Assembly: GCF_030546575.1 (NCBI RefSeq)
Contig: NZ_JAUOTN010000005.1
Span: 62,001 to 126,000 of the forward strand
Length of the DNA: 64,000 bases
Direction of reading: 5' to 3'
Origin: Pontibacter coccineus
Lineage (GTDB): Bacteria; Bacteroidota; Bacteroidia; Cytophagales; Hymenobacteraceae
Part shown: positions 19,029-28,222 of the stretch, piece after piece
Layout: every line of letters starts with the position of its first letter
Numbering within the stretch: the stretch's first letter is position 1
Notes under the pieces: model-generated
Told to the model about the DNA's origin: nothing
Databases searched by the model: none
The model's input: only the letters and a program-made list of their open reading frames with translations
Program-made: the position numbers and the translations under genes

Positions 19029-19928
19029 ATGTTCGAAATCCTAATCAAGATATCGGGGATTGTCTTGCCCGTTTTCGTCCTCCTGACGATGTTCAATGTA
19101 GGTCTTACCCAGAAGCCGAGAGACATTATGGGGTATCTCAGGGACGGAAATTTTGCGCTACGCATGCTGGTAGCCAACTTTATTCTGGCCCCCTTGCTGA
19201 TGTGGTTGATGTTGCAGTTCTTTCCTATTGACCCATACCTCCGCGTCGGCCTTGCGATATTCAGCCTCTGTGCGGGTGCCCCCTTCCTGATCAAGCTTAC
19301 GCAACTATCGGAGCACGACCTGGCGCTTGGCGCAAGCACTATGATCATACTCGTACTTGCCACCGTTATTATCGTGCCGCTGTTACTGCCTCTGCTCATG
19401 CCTCAGATCGCGATTGACGGCGGGACAATCGCCTGGACGTTACTTAAACAGTTGATACTACCTATTGTGGTGGGAATGTTGCTGGCAAAAGTGCTCCCCA
19501 AACTGATAAGATCGGTGCAACCCTGGGTTGCCAGGATCGGTAACTGGACCTTGTACATCTTGTTAATCTCCACCCTGGTGGGTTATTTCCCTGAAACAAA
19601 AGAGATGGTGGGGCAGGGCGCCATCCTGATTGGCGTCGTATTTATTCTGGGCGCCTTTGGCATCGGGTACCTGCTGGGTGGCCGTAACAAAGAGGATCAC
19701 CTGCAGGACATTGGGGCACTGGGTACGGCGCAGCGGAATACAGCTGCGAGTATGATCATCGCCGCGCAAAATTTCAGCGACCAACCGGAAGTGCTGGTGA
19801 TCATTACGATTGCCAACTCCCTGGGTATAGCCATTCTTTTAGCGATCGCCAGATTCCTCTCAAAAGATAACAAAGTTGGTATTTATACTTACAGACAAAC
19901 GCCACAAGCAGAAGCCCGTAGGGTTTAA
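19029..19928 (+). CDS. Bile acid:sodium symporter (BASS/SBF) family transporter
   Basis: 299 residues with about nine or ten membrane helices. Family features are the N-terminal MFNVGLTQKP segment, the core crossover LCAGAPFLIKLTQLSEHDLALG, and the C-terminal GTAQRNTAASMIIAAQNF, which corresponds to the second unwound crossing with the sodium sites. The substrate is an organic anion that cannot be named; bacterial members move bile acids, pantothenate or keto acids. It lies 8 bp after the sulfatase remnant and 48 bp before a SulP transporter on the same strand. Confidence 0.87.
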   Translation: MFEILIKISGIVLPVFVLLTMFNVGLTQKPRDIMGYLRDGNFALRMLVANFILAPLLMWLMLQFFPIDPYLRVGLAIFSLCAGAPFLIKLTQLSEHDLALGASTMIILVLATVIIVPLLLPLLMPQIAIDGGTIAWTLLKQLILPIVVGMLLAKVLPKLIRSVQPWVARIGNWTLYILLISTLVGYFPETKEMVGQGAILIGVVFILGAFGIGYLLGGRNKEDHLQDIGALGTAQRNTAASMIIAAQNFSDQPEVLVIITIANSLGIAILLAIARFLSKDNKVGIYTYRQTPQAEARRV

Positions 19929-19976
19929 CATTAAACAACAGCACTGGAAATAAATAGCAACACACGCTTGTGATCC

Positions 19977-21743
19977 ATGATGATTGACCCTGGAAATAAA
20001 GGAAACGAGAAGACCGCTAAGGTGCCTGATGATCAGCTTCCAGGTGAGGCAGAATTGAAGCAGACAGTGGAAGTAGCCCGCCATAAACGGGCGAAAGGGG
20101 CAACACTGAAAGACGACGCCAATGCTGGTCTGACCGTGGCCATGAATGAGATTCCGGATGGCATGGCCTGTGGTCTGTTGGCGGGGGTGAGCCCCGTGAT
20201 GGGCCTGTTCGCTGCCGTCTTCGGAGGCATTGTGGGCGGTATATTCAACAGTTCCAAACTGATGATTATCTCCACCACCAGTGCGGCTGCTTTTTTGCTG
20301 TATCAGCTCACGCAGGCTTATCCAGAGGCACAGCGTGTGGATGCCTTGATCTTGTTGGTGCTGCTCTCCGGCGCTTTCATGATTCTGATGGGCTTGCTCA
20401 AGCTCGGGAGCCTGGTGCGGTTTGTCTCCCATTCGGTTATGACGGGCTTTCTGGCAGGCATCTCCATCCTTACGATTTTAAGTCAGCTTCCCACGCTATT
20501 TGCTATACCTGCCGAGGGGGCCAACAAGATCCTTCAAACCCTAAACCTGTTTCAGAACATTCACCTGACCAACTGGCATGCGCTGGTACCGGGGCTGGCA
20601 ACAATTGTCTTTATGTTGCTGCTTCCCAGAACACCCCTGGGCCATAAATCAGCCATTGTTGCCATCGCGCTTCCTTCCCTTTTAATATTTTTTATGAAAT
20701 GGACCGACGTGGAAGTGGTGACCGATGTGGGGGAGATCCCGACAGGTATACCGCCGCTCCGCCTGCCTGATTTTTCGCTCCTGCAGCCGGCCCTGATCAG
20801 CGGGGCGCTTTCGCTGGCGTTGATCACCCTGATTCAGGCAGCCGGCGTCAGCCAGAGTGTGCCCAATCCGGATGGCTCACGATCCAACACTTCCAAAGAC
20901 TTTATCAGCCAGGGTATAGCCAACGTGACCTCGGGTTTGTTTGGCGGCATAGGCGTGGGCGGCTCCCTGGGCTCCACTTCCTTAAATATTGTTTCGGGGG
21001 CCAGAAGCCGGTGGGCCGGAATCTTTTCGGGTATGCTGGTGCTCACGCTGGTCTTGCTGTTGCCTGGACTGGTGGGGAATGTGGCCATGCCGGTACTGGC
21101 CGCTATCATGATCTTTGCCATGGCCAGTTCCCTTAAGATGGAAGAGAACAGACAGGTATGGAATGCCGGTTGGGGTGCCAGAATTGGACTGGTCTGCACT
21201 TTTCTCGTGACACTGTTTCTGCCTGTTCAATTCGCAGTGTTGATCGGCGTGCTGCTTTCTTTCACCCTCTATTTCTTCACTTCCTCGCGGTTGGTCAAAC
21301 TGCACAGAAGGCAGCTTACGAACGAAGGGTGGTTTGAGGAAATACCGATGCCACAGGAGATAGAAAACGAGGCGGTACACATTTTTGCCGTGGACGGCGA
21401 CCTGCACTTTGCCGGGGCACGGATGCTGGAAAACCAGTGGCCCAAACTCGACCCGCAAACCCGGCACCCCGTCATCATCCTGGAACTGCGAGGCCGCAAC
21501 AACATCGGCGCTACGCTGACGGAGGTGATTGAGAATTTTTACGACAAGATCAAAAGAGCGGGAGGCAGGTTTTACATCACAGAGTTAGGTGAAAATAGCT
21601 ATGCCTCTTTTCAGGCGCAGGCGGCCCCTGAAGTACTAGGGGGAATACGCATGCTGAAGAAGGACTCCATTGTTGGCAAAAGTACCCGGCAAGCAGTTTT
21701 AGAAGCGCAAGATTGGCTGAAAAACGGCGCTGCGACGAATTAA
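19977..21743 (+). CDS. SulP-family anion transporter with C-terminal STAS domain
   Basis: 588 residues. A polar N-terminal region of about 45 residues is followed by the SulP core, starting DANAGLTVAMNEIPDGMACGLLAG (two blocks), with the pattern SSKLMIISTTSAAAFLLY and 12-14 helices. The C-terminal STAS domain spans about 455-570 (AVHIFAVDGDLHFAGARML, VIILELRGRNNIG). Substrates in this family include sulfate, bicarbonate and dicarboxylates. The adjacent sulfatase scar makes sulfate attractive, but that is inference. Alternative start: the second ATG one codon downstream. Confidence 0.88.
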   Translation: MMIDPGNKGNEKTAKVPDDQLPGEAELKQTVEVARHKRAKGATLKDDANAGLTVAMNEIPDGMACGLLAGVSPVMGLFAAVFGGIVGGIFNSSKLMIISTTSAAAFLLYQLTQAYPEAQRVDALILLVLLSGAFMILMGLLKLGSLVRFVSHSVMTGFLAGISILTILSQLPTLFAIPAEGANKILQTLNLFQNIHLTNWHALVPGLATIVFMLLLPRTPLGHKSAIVAIALPSLLIFFMKWTDVEVVTDVGEIPTGIPPLRLPDFSLLQPALISGALSLALITLIQAAGVSQSVPNPDGSRSNTSKDFISQGIANVTSGLFGGIGVGGSLGSTSLNIVSGARSRWAGIFSGMLVLTLVLLLPGLVGNVAMPVLAAIMIFAMASSLKMEENRQVWNAGWGARIGLVCTFLVTLFLPVQFAVLIGVLLSFTLYFFTSSRLVKLHRRQLTNEGWFEEIPMPQEIENEAVHIFAVDGDLHFAGARMLENQWPKLDPQTRHPVIILELRGRNNIGATLTEVIENFYDKIKRAGGRFYITELGENSYASFQAQAAPEVLGGIRMLKKDSIVGKSTRQAVLEAQDWLKNGAATN

Positions 21744-21797
21744 ATCCGGGGTTTCATTTTAACAACCTTCGCATTGAATTCTATAGCCTGAAAGGAG

Positions 21798-23021
21798 TTA
21801 AAAGACATTTACAAAATAAAGCACTCCGACTGCGAATAGGTGTAGTTTCTGATCTGCGTTTGCTTCTGCCACAGCATTGTTGTAGCGGGAAGTATTGTAG
21901 TAATAGTAGGTAAAAAATCTCATGTCCTGATTAGCCACTGGCTTATATTCGAGGCCTGCCCAATAGCCGTAATGCTCCCTGAAGTCATCTCCGATCTCGC
22001 TATTATTCCGTTGACTGGCTGTTTCGTAAAAGCCTTTGGCTGTTATGAACCACTTAGGTATAAACTCATAATCTACCCGAAGTACCACTGTCTTGTAGTT
22101 GATGTCTTGTAGAAAGGTAGGTACAAATGCCGGTAGGGGAGCCAGGTAATTGTTAACGGCGGGTGACCCGATATTGGCATAGTCCACATCCAGATTGGTG
22201 CTCGCTAAATCAAGGTAGGCATTAAACCGGTCGAGCACCAGCTTGTTGCCGATCGATACTGCATGGTCGGTTTTATCCTTGGCGAACTGCGAGACATTAT
22301 AGCTGTAAAAAGTCTGCCATTTATTATCAAACATATTTCCCAGCCAGGTCACATAGATGCCGAAAGGCGTTTTTGAAGGCCTCAACCCATTTTTAGCGTA
22401 ACCCGCCGTATTATAGCTGGTATTGAAGTCCTGATTATACGTGTTGTGCAACTGCAATTGGATGGAGTGATTTTCGGTCACCTCGTAACCCAGCTCCAGG
22501 GCCAGTAAAAATAGATTCAGTTGCCTGCCTACATATTCGCTATATTGGTATTCAAACGTGGGATTGGTATCAAACTCCCAGCTGCCCACATTCGCAGCCT
22601 GCTTACCTGCTGTCAGGTGCCACTTCTTTTCATTTCCGAAACGGTAGGTGACATTGGCATGGTCGACCGCGCCAGGGGCATTATCTAAACTGTTTGGCGC
22701 ATAACTTCTGTTCAGCCGGTATCTTACGCGAAAGCTTAGATCGGGTGTGATATCTCCCTTCAACTCAATGCGCGATTCGTTCATTTTAACAGCCGCCTGG
22801 TTGGAAGAGCCACTTGGAAACTCTGCCGAGCTTCGGAATAGAAAGTTCAGGTCTATTCTTCTGCTCAACTCCGATAATTTGTAGGCCGAAGGTTGGCGGT
22901 CCAACGGATTGTTGCTGGAGCTGGTGCTATCCATCGCACTCTTTCTGATTTCAGTGTCTTGAGCAAACGCACACTGTACTATGAATAGTTGGGCGATTAA
23001 AAAGAGGTAACATTTCTTCAT
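21798..23021 (-). CDS. Outer-membrane porin, phosphate-selective-porin (OprO/OprP)-like
   Basis: 407 residues with a signal peptide (MKKCYLFLIAQLFIVQCAFA). A low-complexity Ser-rich linker precedes a barrel of about 16 strands: RIDLNFLFRSSAEF, SRIELKGDITPDLSFRVRYRLN, WHLTAGKQAANVGSWEF, and the final LHLFAVGVLYFVNVF. The strand pattern and GKQ...GSWEF box resemble porin O/P proteins. Convergent with the SulP gene (54 bp between stops), it could supply anions for the transporters nearby; this is an inference from position. Confidence 0.7.
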   Translation of the reverse strand: MKKCYLFLIAQLFIVQCAFAQDTEIRKSAMDSTSSSNNPLDRQPSAYKLSELSRRIDLNFLFRSSAEFPSGSSNQAAVKMNESRIELKGDITPDLSFRVRYRLNRSYAPNSLDNAPGAVDHANVTYRFGNEKKWHLTAGKQAANVGSWEFDTNPTFEYQYSEYVGRQLNLFLLALELGYEVTENHSIQLQLHNTYNQDFNTSYNTAGYAKNGLRPSKTPFGIYVTWLGNMFDNKWQTFYSYNVSQFAKDKTDHAVSIGNKLVLDRFNAYLDLASTNLDVDYANIGSPAVNNYLAPLPAFVPTFLQDINYKTVVLRVDYEFIPKWFITAKGFYETASQRNNSEIGDDFREHYGYWAGLEYKPVANQDMRFFTYYYYNTSRYNNAVAEANADQKLHLFAVGVLYFVNVF

Positions 23022-23201
23022 AAAAATGAAATTTGAAAAACATTTATGTAAATCCGTATCACTGACAGCATGCCGCTTTCCGAATTAAATTGCAGGCCGC
23101 TATTCTCTTATTTATTCAGTCTACTCTAGATCGTCCATCCTATGCCATCACCTGTACAGTCCGATGGCATGATGGGACATGGTTTGGCGTGGGTGCTGGA
23201 A

Positions 23202-25202
23202 TTACCCAGGAGTGGCTTCGATAATCTTTTGGCTCTTGAGCGGAGGGGCTGGGGGTAAGCCAGTCACTTTCAGAATTTCCTGTTCGTCCAGCGTTTCACG
23301 CTCCAACAAGGCGTGCGCCAGGGCATCCAGTTCTCTGCGGTATTTTATTAATAAGCGCTGTGCTTCCTCATGGGCCTCATTGATGATACGAAGCACCTCT
23401 TTGTCAATTGCTTCCGCTGTTGCCTCGCTGAACGGCTTGGCACCGGGGTATGAGCCCATGCTGTTGCCGAGGTATTGGTTTTGGCGGGGAGCGAGCTGCA
23501 CCATGCCCAGCTTGTCGTTCATGCCCCAGCGGGTGACCATGGAACGGGCAAGGTTGGTTGCCTGCTCAATGTCGTTTTCTGCGCCGGTGGTTCGATTGCC
23601 ATATACAATCTCTTCAGCCGATCGTCCACCCAGAATGCCGATGATCTTGCCGTGCAGGTATTCCTCTGAGTAGTTATAGCGGTCGCTGTCGGGTCGCTGG
23701 TACGTGACGCCAAGTGCCTGACCCCGCGGCACAATGGTCACCCGGTTGACTGGGTCTGCCCCGGCAACCACAAGGCCCAAAATGGCATGGCCCCCCTCGT
23801 GGTACGCAATCCGTTCCCGGTCCTCGAAACTCAATAATAGCGGTCGCTCTGGCCCCAGCACAATCTTCTCCAGGGCGTCATAGAAGTTTATCTGGTTGAC
23901 GGTTTGTTGATTTAGCCGTGCCGCCAGCAGGGCCGCTTCGTTTACCAGGTTTCTGATATCGGCTCCCGAAAAGCCCGGCGTAGCTGCGGCAATCTCATCC
24001 AGCCGGACATCGGGTGCCAGCGGCACGTTACGCGTATGCACCTTAAAAATCGCTTCCCGTCCGGACTTATCCGGCAGGTTCACCACCACACGCCTGTCGA
24101 AGCGCCCGGGCCTGAGCAAAGCTTTGTCTAGCACATCGGGTTGGTTGGTTGCCGCCAGCACAATGACGCCTTCCTTGCTGTCAAAGCCATCCATTTCCGT
24201 CAGGATCTGGTTCAGGGTCTGTTCCTGTTCACTGGAGCCGCCAATGGCCTGTTGACCGCGGGCTCGGCCTATCGAATCCAGTTCATCGATAAAGATGATC
24301 GCCGGTGCATTTTCCCGTGCCTGTTTAAAGAGATCGCGCACCCTCGCAGCTCCAACGCCCACAATCATCTCGATAAATTCCGAGGCACTCATCGAGAAAA
24401 ATGGCACGCCCGCTTCCCCGGCTACTGCACGCGCCAGCAGGGTTTTACCGGTTCCGGGCGACCCAACCAGCAATACGCCTTTGGGCGCGGCACCACCCAG
24501 GCGCGTATACCTTTCGGGGTTCTGCAGAAAGTCTACGATTTCCACCAGTTCGTTTTTCGCCTCATCAATGCCGGCCACATCGTCAAAAGTTACCCGTTTC
24601 TGTGTACCCTTGTCGAAGCGCTTTGCCTTGCTTTGCCCGATGCCCATCATACCGCCCATGCCCATGCCAGCCTGTTTTTTCGCCCGGCGGTACATCCAGA
24701 TATAAAAGCCGATAATGATGAGTGCCGGACCGAACAGTGACAAAATCGAGAGGAACGGATTGGGTGCTTCCTGAATTGGCTCCGCCCGAATCTCGACACG
24801 GTGTTCGATCAGCAAACTTTCCAGGCCCGGATCAACGAAGGAAGGTACAATCGTCGTAAAGTGGTTGACCGGGACTGCGTTGTTCGCTGCGGTACTGTCC
24901 GCGTCCTGCGGTTTGTACTCAACCTCCCGGATGAATTGTCCTGAGATTAACTCGCCCTTGGTATAAATCGCCTTTACGTTATTCTTGCTTACTTCTTCTT
25001 TAAAGAGGGTATAGGGGACCTTGACCGGGTCTGCCGCACCGGGGAAAAAAATCCTGGAAAGAAAGAAGTTGAGCAGGAGCAGGCCCAGGAAAAAGATCCA
25101 GACTTTGCTGGGAGGCATCGGGTTTTTTCGGTTGTCGTTAGCAGGCGAATCACCAGTGCCTGGTGTAGAGTTACTGCCGGATTTTTGTGCAGGTGTATTC
25201 AT
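23202..25202 (-). CDS. ftsH: FtsH-type ATP-dependent membrane zinc protease (paralogue type)
   Basis: 666 residues. Two membrane helices (about 33-53 and 150-170) flank a short periplasmic domain. Then come an AAA domain with Walker A GSPGTGKT (247-254), Walker [10 protein letters not shown], the second region of homology, and an M41 peptidase domain with HEGGH (468-472) and the third zinc ligand D544 ([10 protein letters not shown]). Housekeeping FtsH usually has HEAGH and FVEMFVGVGASRVRDLF. This one has HEGGH and [17 protein letters not shown], typical of the additional FtsH copies found in stress-type loci. It degrades membrane and short-lived proteins. The proline-rich C-terminal tail (GLPPAPPL) is variable in the family. 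Confidence 0.93.
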   Translation of the reverse strand: MNTPAQKSGSNSTPGTGDSPANDNRKNPMPPSKVWIFFLGLLLLNFFLSRIFFPGAADPVKVPYTLFKEEVSKNNVKAIYTKGELISGQFIREVEYKPQDADSTAANNAVPVNHFTTIVPSFVDPGLESLLIEHRVEIRAEPIQEAPNPFLSILSLFGPALIIIGFYIWMYRRAKKQAGMGMGGMMGIGQSKAKRFDKGTQKRVTFDDVAGIDEAKNELVEIVDFLQNPERYTRLGGAAPKGVLLVGSPGTGKTLLARAVAGEAGVPFFSMSASEFIEMIVGVGAARVRDLFKQARENAPAIIFIDELDSIGRARGQQAIGGSSEQEQTLNQILTEMDGFDSKEGVIVLAATNQPDVLDKALLRPGRFDRRVVVNLPDKSGREAIFKVHTRNVPLAPDVRLDEIAAATPGFSGADIRNLVNEAALLAARLNQQTVNQINFYDALEKIVLGPERPLLLSFEDRERIAYHEGGHAILGLVVAGADPVNRVTIVPRGQALGVTYQRPDSDRYNYSEEYLHGKIIGILGGRSAEEIVYGNRTTGAENDIEQATNLARSMVTRWGMNDKLGMVQLAPRQNQYLGNSMGSYPGAKPFSEATAEAIDKEVLRIINEAHEEAQRLLIKYRRELDALAHALLERETLDEQEILKVTGLPPAPPLKSQKIIEATPG

Positions 25203-25596
25203 AACTCAAGTGATTCGATTTTGCCGGTTTATCTGCGCTTTGAAGCCCTTGAAGCGATACCATTTGCTGGTATGCCCCTTGAAGGGATATGGCTGGGTGC
25301 TGCCATTTTATTGTTGGTAGATGAGTCAAAGTAGCATGCCTCAATGAAAGCTATTCTGATGACGTGCCTGGGCTCTTTCTGGTTGGAAACCAGGATGATG
25401 GACATAAATGCATTTACGGTACTGACCGTGTCAGGTTAACAACTCCCCTGGATTGGAATTTAGCTTGAATAACAGGCGTACTAACTGGCTCTTTCCTCCT
25501 GACCAGTCAATATAGTATCAGTAAACGCAAATATTAAAGGCAAACTTCAGGTATAGCTGTTGTATATTGGCTCTGCAACCAACACATCGCACAAAC
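25203..25596. other. 394-bp intergenic stretch upstream of ftsH and an S9 peptidase
   Basis: Divergent promoter region of ftsH (minus) and the S9 peptidase (plus). A short frame around 25240-25327 reads FEALEAIPFAGMPLEGIWLG and resembles a membrane-protein fragment, but it lacks a start and a convincing match. One CAGGTATAG word lies at 25547-25555. No clear promoter or RNA was recognised. Confidence 0.4.
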
Positions 25597-27927
25597 ATGA
25601 CTTCCTTTTCTATAGCTGGATCCCCCAAAAGTTTAAAAACCGGATTTAAAATCAGCTTTCTCTTTTTTATGTCCCTATTGCTGAGCCCATATGTAGCGGA
25701 GGCACAGGGTACCAAAGAAGATTACGAGCGGGCGTATTCCCTGCCCGCGAAAATAAAAGACAAAGTATGGTATGCGCCTACCAGTTTCACCTGGTTGGAA
25801 AAGGAAAACAGGTTTTGGTACACGCAGCAGACGCCGCGTGGCAAAGAGTTTGTGCTGGTGGATGCAGCTAAAAAAAGCCGCAAGCCGCTCTTCCATCAGG
25901 AGAAGCTGGCCAAGGCACTGACGGCGGCTTCAGGAAAGCAGGTGGCACCTCATAGCTTGCCTTTCACTACGGTGAAAGTACTGCCCGGCGGCCGCGAAAT
26001 GGAGTTCGAGTTTGATGATAAGGTATGGGGCTATACCCTGAGCTCCAACCAGCTGACGGAGAAAGGCAAGGTAGAGAAGCGGGAGCCAGGTACCTGGAAC
26101 TGGCGCTTCAACAGCGAAGCGGAAGGAAAGCCGGTGCCTTCGCCGGACAAAAGGTGGGAAGCTTTTACCAAAGGCCACAATGTGTTCATCCGCAACGCTG
26201 CTAATCCGAAGGAAGAATACCAGCTGAGCTACGACGGAACAGAAACAGACTATTATTCGGCTCACATCGCCTGGTCACCCGATTCCAAAAAGCTGGCTAC
26301 GAACAAAGTGCGGCCCGGTCGCGAGCACCTGGTCTATTTCGTGGAGGCAGCCCCGGCTGACCAATTACAGCCCAAGTTGCACTCACGCCTATACCTGAAG
26401 CCCGGCGATGCGGTGCCACAGCGCAAGCCGCAATTGTTTTTGGTAGACACGAAAAAGCAGGTGGAAGTAGATGCGTCTTCTATTGCTGACCAATACCACC
26501 TGACCAACCCGGTGTGGCGCCAAGATAGCCGCGCCTTTACGGTAGAGTATAACCAGCGCGGGCACCAGGTATACAAGGTGCTGGAGATAGACGGGCAAAA
26601 CGGCCGTCTGCGTGATGTGATAGACGAGCGTAGCAAAACTTTTATCCATTACAGCGGCAAACAGTTTCGCCATGATGTGGCCGACGGCAAAGAGGTGATC
26701 TGGATGTCGGAGCGCGACGGCTGGAACCACCTATACCTGATGGATGGGACTACCGGGCATGTGAAAAACCAGATCACCAAAGGCGAGTGGGTGGTGCGCC
26801 GCGTGGTGCAGGTAGATGAGGCGAAGCGCAGGATCATCTTCGAAGGCAACGGCCGTGAAGCAGATCAGGACCCCTACCTAGTGCAGTACTACAGTGTGAA
26901 CTTCGACGGCAGCGGCCTGGCAGCTTTGACAAATGAGAACGCCTACCACCGCGCCACTTTCTCGCCTGACTATACCTATTTTGTGGATACTTACTCGAGG
27001 GTAGACGTGCCGCCGGTTACGGTACTCCGCAGCGCCGCCGATGGCAACGTGATCATGGAGTTAGAGAAGGCAGACGCAAGCGAATTGCTCAAAACAGGCT
27101 GGAAAGCGCCGGAAGTGTTCGCTTCCAAGGGGCGCGACGGCAAGACCGACATCTGGGGCGTGATCATCCGACCGTCCAACTTCGATCCGGCTAAAAAGTA
27201 CCCGGTGATCGAGCACATCTACGCCGGCCCCCATAACTCTTTTGTGCCCAAAACCTACAATCCGGGCGCCAGCCTGATGCACGAGATGGCCGAGCTGGGT
27301 TTTATCGTGGTGCAGATCGACGGCATGGGCACGTCCAACCGCTCCAAGGCCTTCCACGACGTGGCCTGGAAAAACCTGAAAGACGCCGGCCTGCCCGACC
27401 GCATCTGCTGGATAAAAAGTGCTGCGCAGAAGTATGCCTACCTGGATACGACCCGTGTGGGCATATTCGGGATGTCGGCCGGTGGGCAAAGTTCGATGGG
27501 CGCTTTGCTCTTCCATCCGGAGTTTTACAAGGTGGCCGTGTCTTCAGTAGGTTGCCACGACAACCGCATGGACAAAATCTGGTGGAACGAACAGTGGATG
27601 GGCAAACTCGGTCCGCACTACGCCGAGAGCTCCAACGTAGTGCATGCGCACAGACTGCAGGGCAAGCTCCTGCTGATAGGCGGAGAGCTGGACGACAACG
27701 TGGACCCTGCCTCTACCACGCAGGTGGTGGATGCGCTCATCAAGGCCAACAAGAACTTCGATTATCTGCTGGTGCCCGGTATGGCGCACGGCACCGGCGG
27801 AGATTTCGGCGAGCGCAAGCGACGCGACTTCTTCGTGAAGCACCTGCTGGGCGTAGACCCACCGGAGTGGGAAAACAAGCAGGAAACCGGCAGCACGGCA
27901 GTTGGGTCGGCGAGTGCGACGAAGTAG
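25597..27927 (+). CDS. S9 family prolyl oligopeptidase/dipeptidyl peptidase
   Basis: 776 residues from the ATG at 25597 (MTSFSIAGSPKS), which places a hydrophobic leader ending PYVAEAQG for export. The N-terminal two thirds form a beta-propeller (repeated SPDSKKLA, WSPD-type blades, SERDGWNHLYLMDG). The alpha/beta-hydrolase domain has the nucleophile in FGMSAGGQSSM, the aspartate in GGELDDNVDP and the histidine in PGMAHGTGG. It removes dipeptides, typically Xaa-Pro, from peptides in the periplasm. It sits next to aminopeptidase P and the hydroxyproline operon, fitting use of proline-rich peptides. Confidence 0.92.
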   Translation: MTSFSIAGSPKSLKTGFKISFLFFMSLLLSPYVAEAQGTKEDYERAYSLPAKIKDKVWYAPTSFTWLEKENRFWYTQQTPRGKEFVLVDAAKKSRKPLFHQEKLAKALTAASGKQVAPHSLPFTTVKVLPGGREMEFEFDDKVWGYTLSSNQLTEKGKVEKREPGTWNWRFNSEAEGKPVPSPDKRWEAFTKGHNVFIRNAANPKEEYQLSYDGTETDYYSAHIAWSPDSKKLATNKVRPGREHLVYFVEAAPADQLQPKLHSRLYLKPGDAVPQRKPQLFLVDTKKQVEVDASSIADQYHLTNPVWRQDSRAFTVEYNQRGHQVYKVLEIDGQNGRLRDVIDERSKTFIHYSGKQFRHDVADGKEVIWMSERDGWNHLYLMDGTTGHVKNQITKGEWVVRRVVQVDEAKRRIIFEGNGREADQDPYLVQYYSVNFDGSGLAALTNENAYHRATFSPDYTYFVDTYSRVDVPPVTVLRSAADGNVIMELEKADASELLKTGWKAPEVFASKGRDGKTDIWGVIIRPSNFDPAKKYPVIEHIYAGPHNSFVPKTYNPGASLMHEMAELGFIVVQIDGMGTSNRSKAFHDVAWKNLKDAGLPDRICWIKSAAQKYAYLDTTRVGIFGMSAGGQSSMGALLFHPEFYKVAVSSVGCHDNRMDKIWWNEQWMGKLGPHYAESSNVVHAHRLQGKLLLIGGELDDNVDPASTTQVVDALIKANKNFDYLLVPGMAHGTGGDFGERKRRDFFVKHLLGVDPPEWENKQETGSTAVGSASATK

Positions 27928-27980
27928 GGTATGGCTGCAGGCTCTATACCTATGGCGCAAAGCCCTTACGAAGGGCAGGG

Positions 27981-28069
27981 CTGTTTCATTCAAGCTTTTT
28001 CTCATCCTGAAAGGATCTTGTGGGCGAGTAGCGAAAGCTAAATTGCCTTTCAACCAAGTTTCTTAACAG
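27981..28069 (-). repeat. Dispersed intergenic repeat, copy C (about 89 bp)
   Basis: Read on the minus strand it begins CTGTTAAGAAACTTGGTTGA (from 28069) and ends with AGATCCTTTCAGGATGA and GAATGAAACAG near 27981. The same order of blocks occurs on the plus strand at 35445-35533 and 36701-36783. The conserved parts are the two ends; the middle 25 bp varies. Confidence 0.75.
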
Positions 28070-28153
28070 TAAGACAATAGTTGTGGTACCTGTTTTTTTA
28101 GAATGAAACGGCCCTAGTACAAGGGGTATACTAGTCTTTAGCCTATAAACATA

Positions 28154-28199
28154 AAAAGCCCTCCGGCGACCCTTCACTAAGGGATGCCGGAGGGCTTTT
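28154..28199 (-). terminator. Rho-independent terminator of aminopeptidase P
   Basis: 14-bp perfect arms AAAAGCCCTCCGGC (28154-28167) and GCCGGAGGGCTTTT (28186-28199). The loop contains a secondary CCCT/AGGG pairing. A-rich and T-rich edges allow action in both directions; the minus-strand gene ends 24 bp away. Confidence 0.9.
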
Positions 28200-28222
28200 A
28201 CGCTATACCCTTAGTCGACAGG

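Noticed and set aside
25240-25330. A short frame resembling a transporter fragment upstream of the S9 peptidase
   Set aside because: Too short and without a start; the resemblance could be chance.
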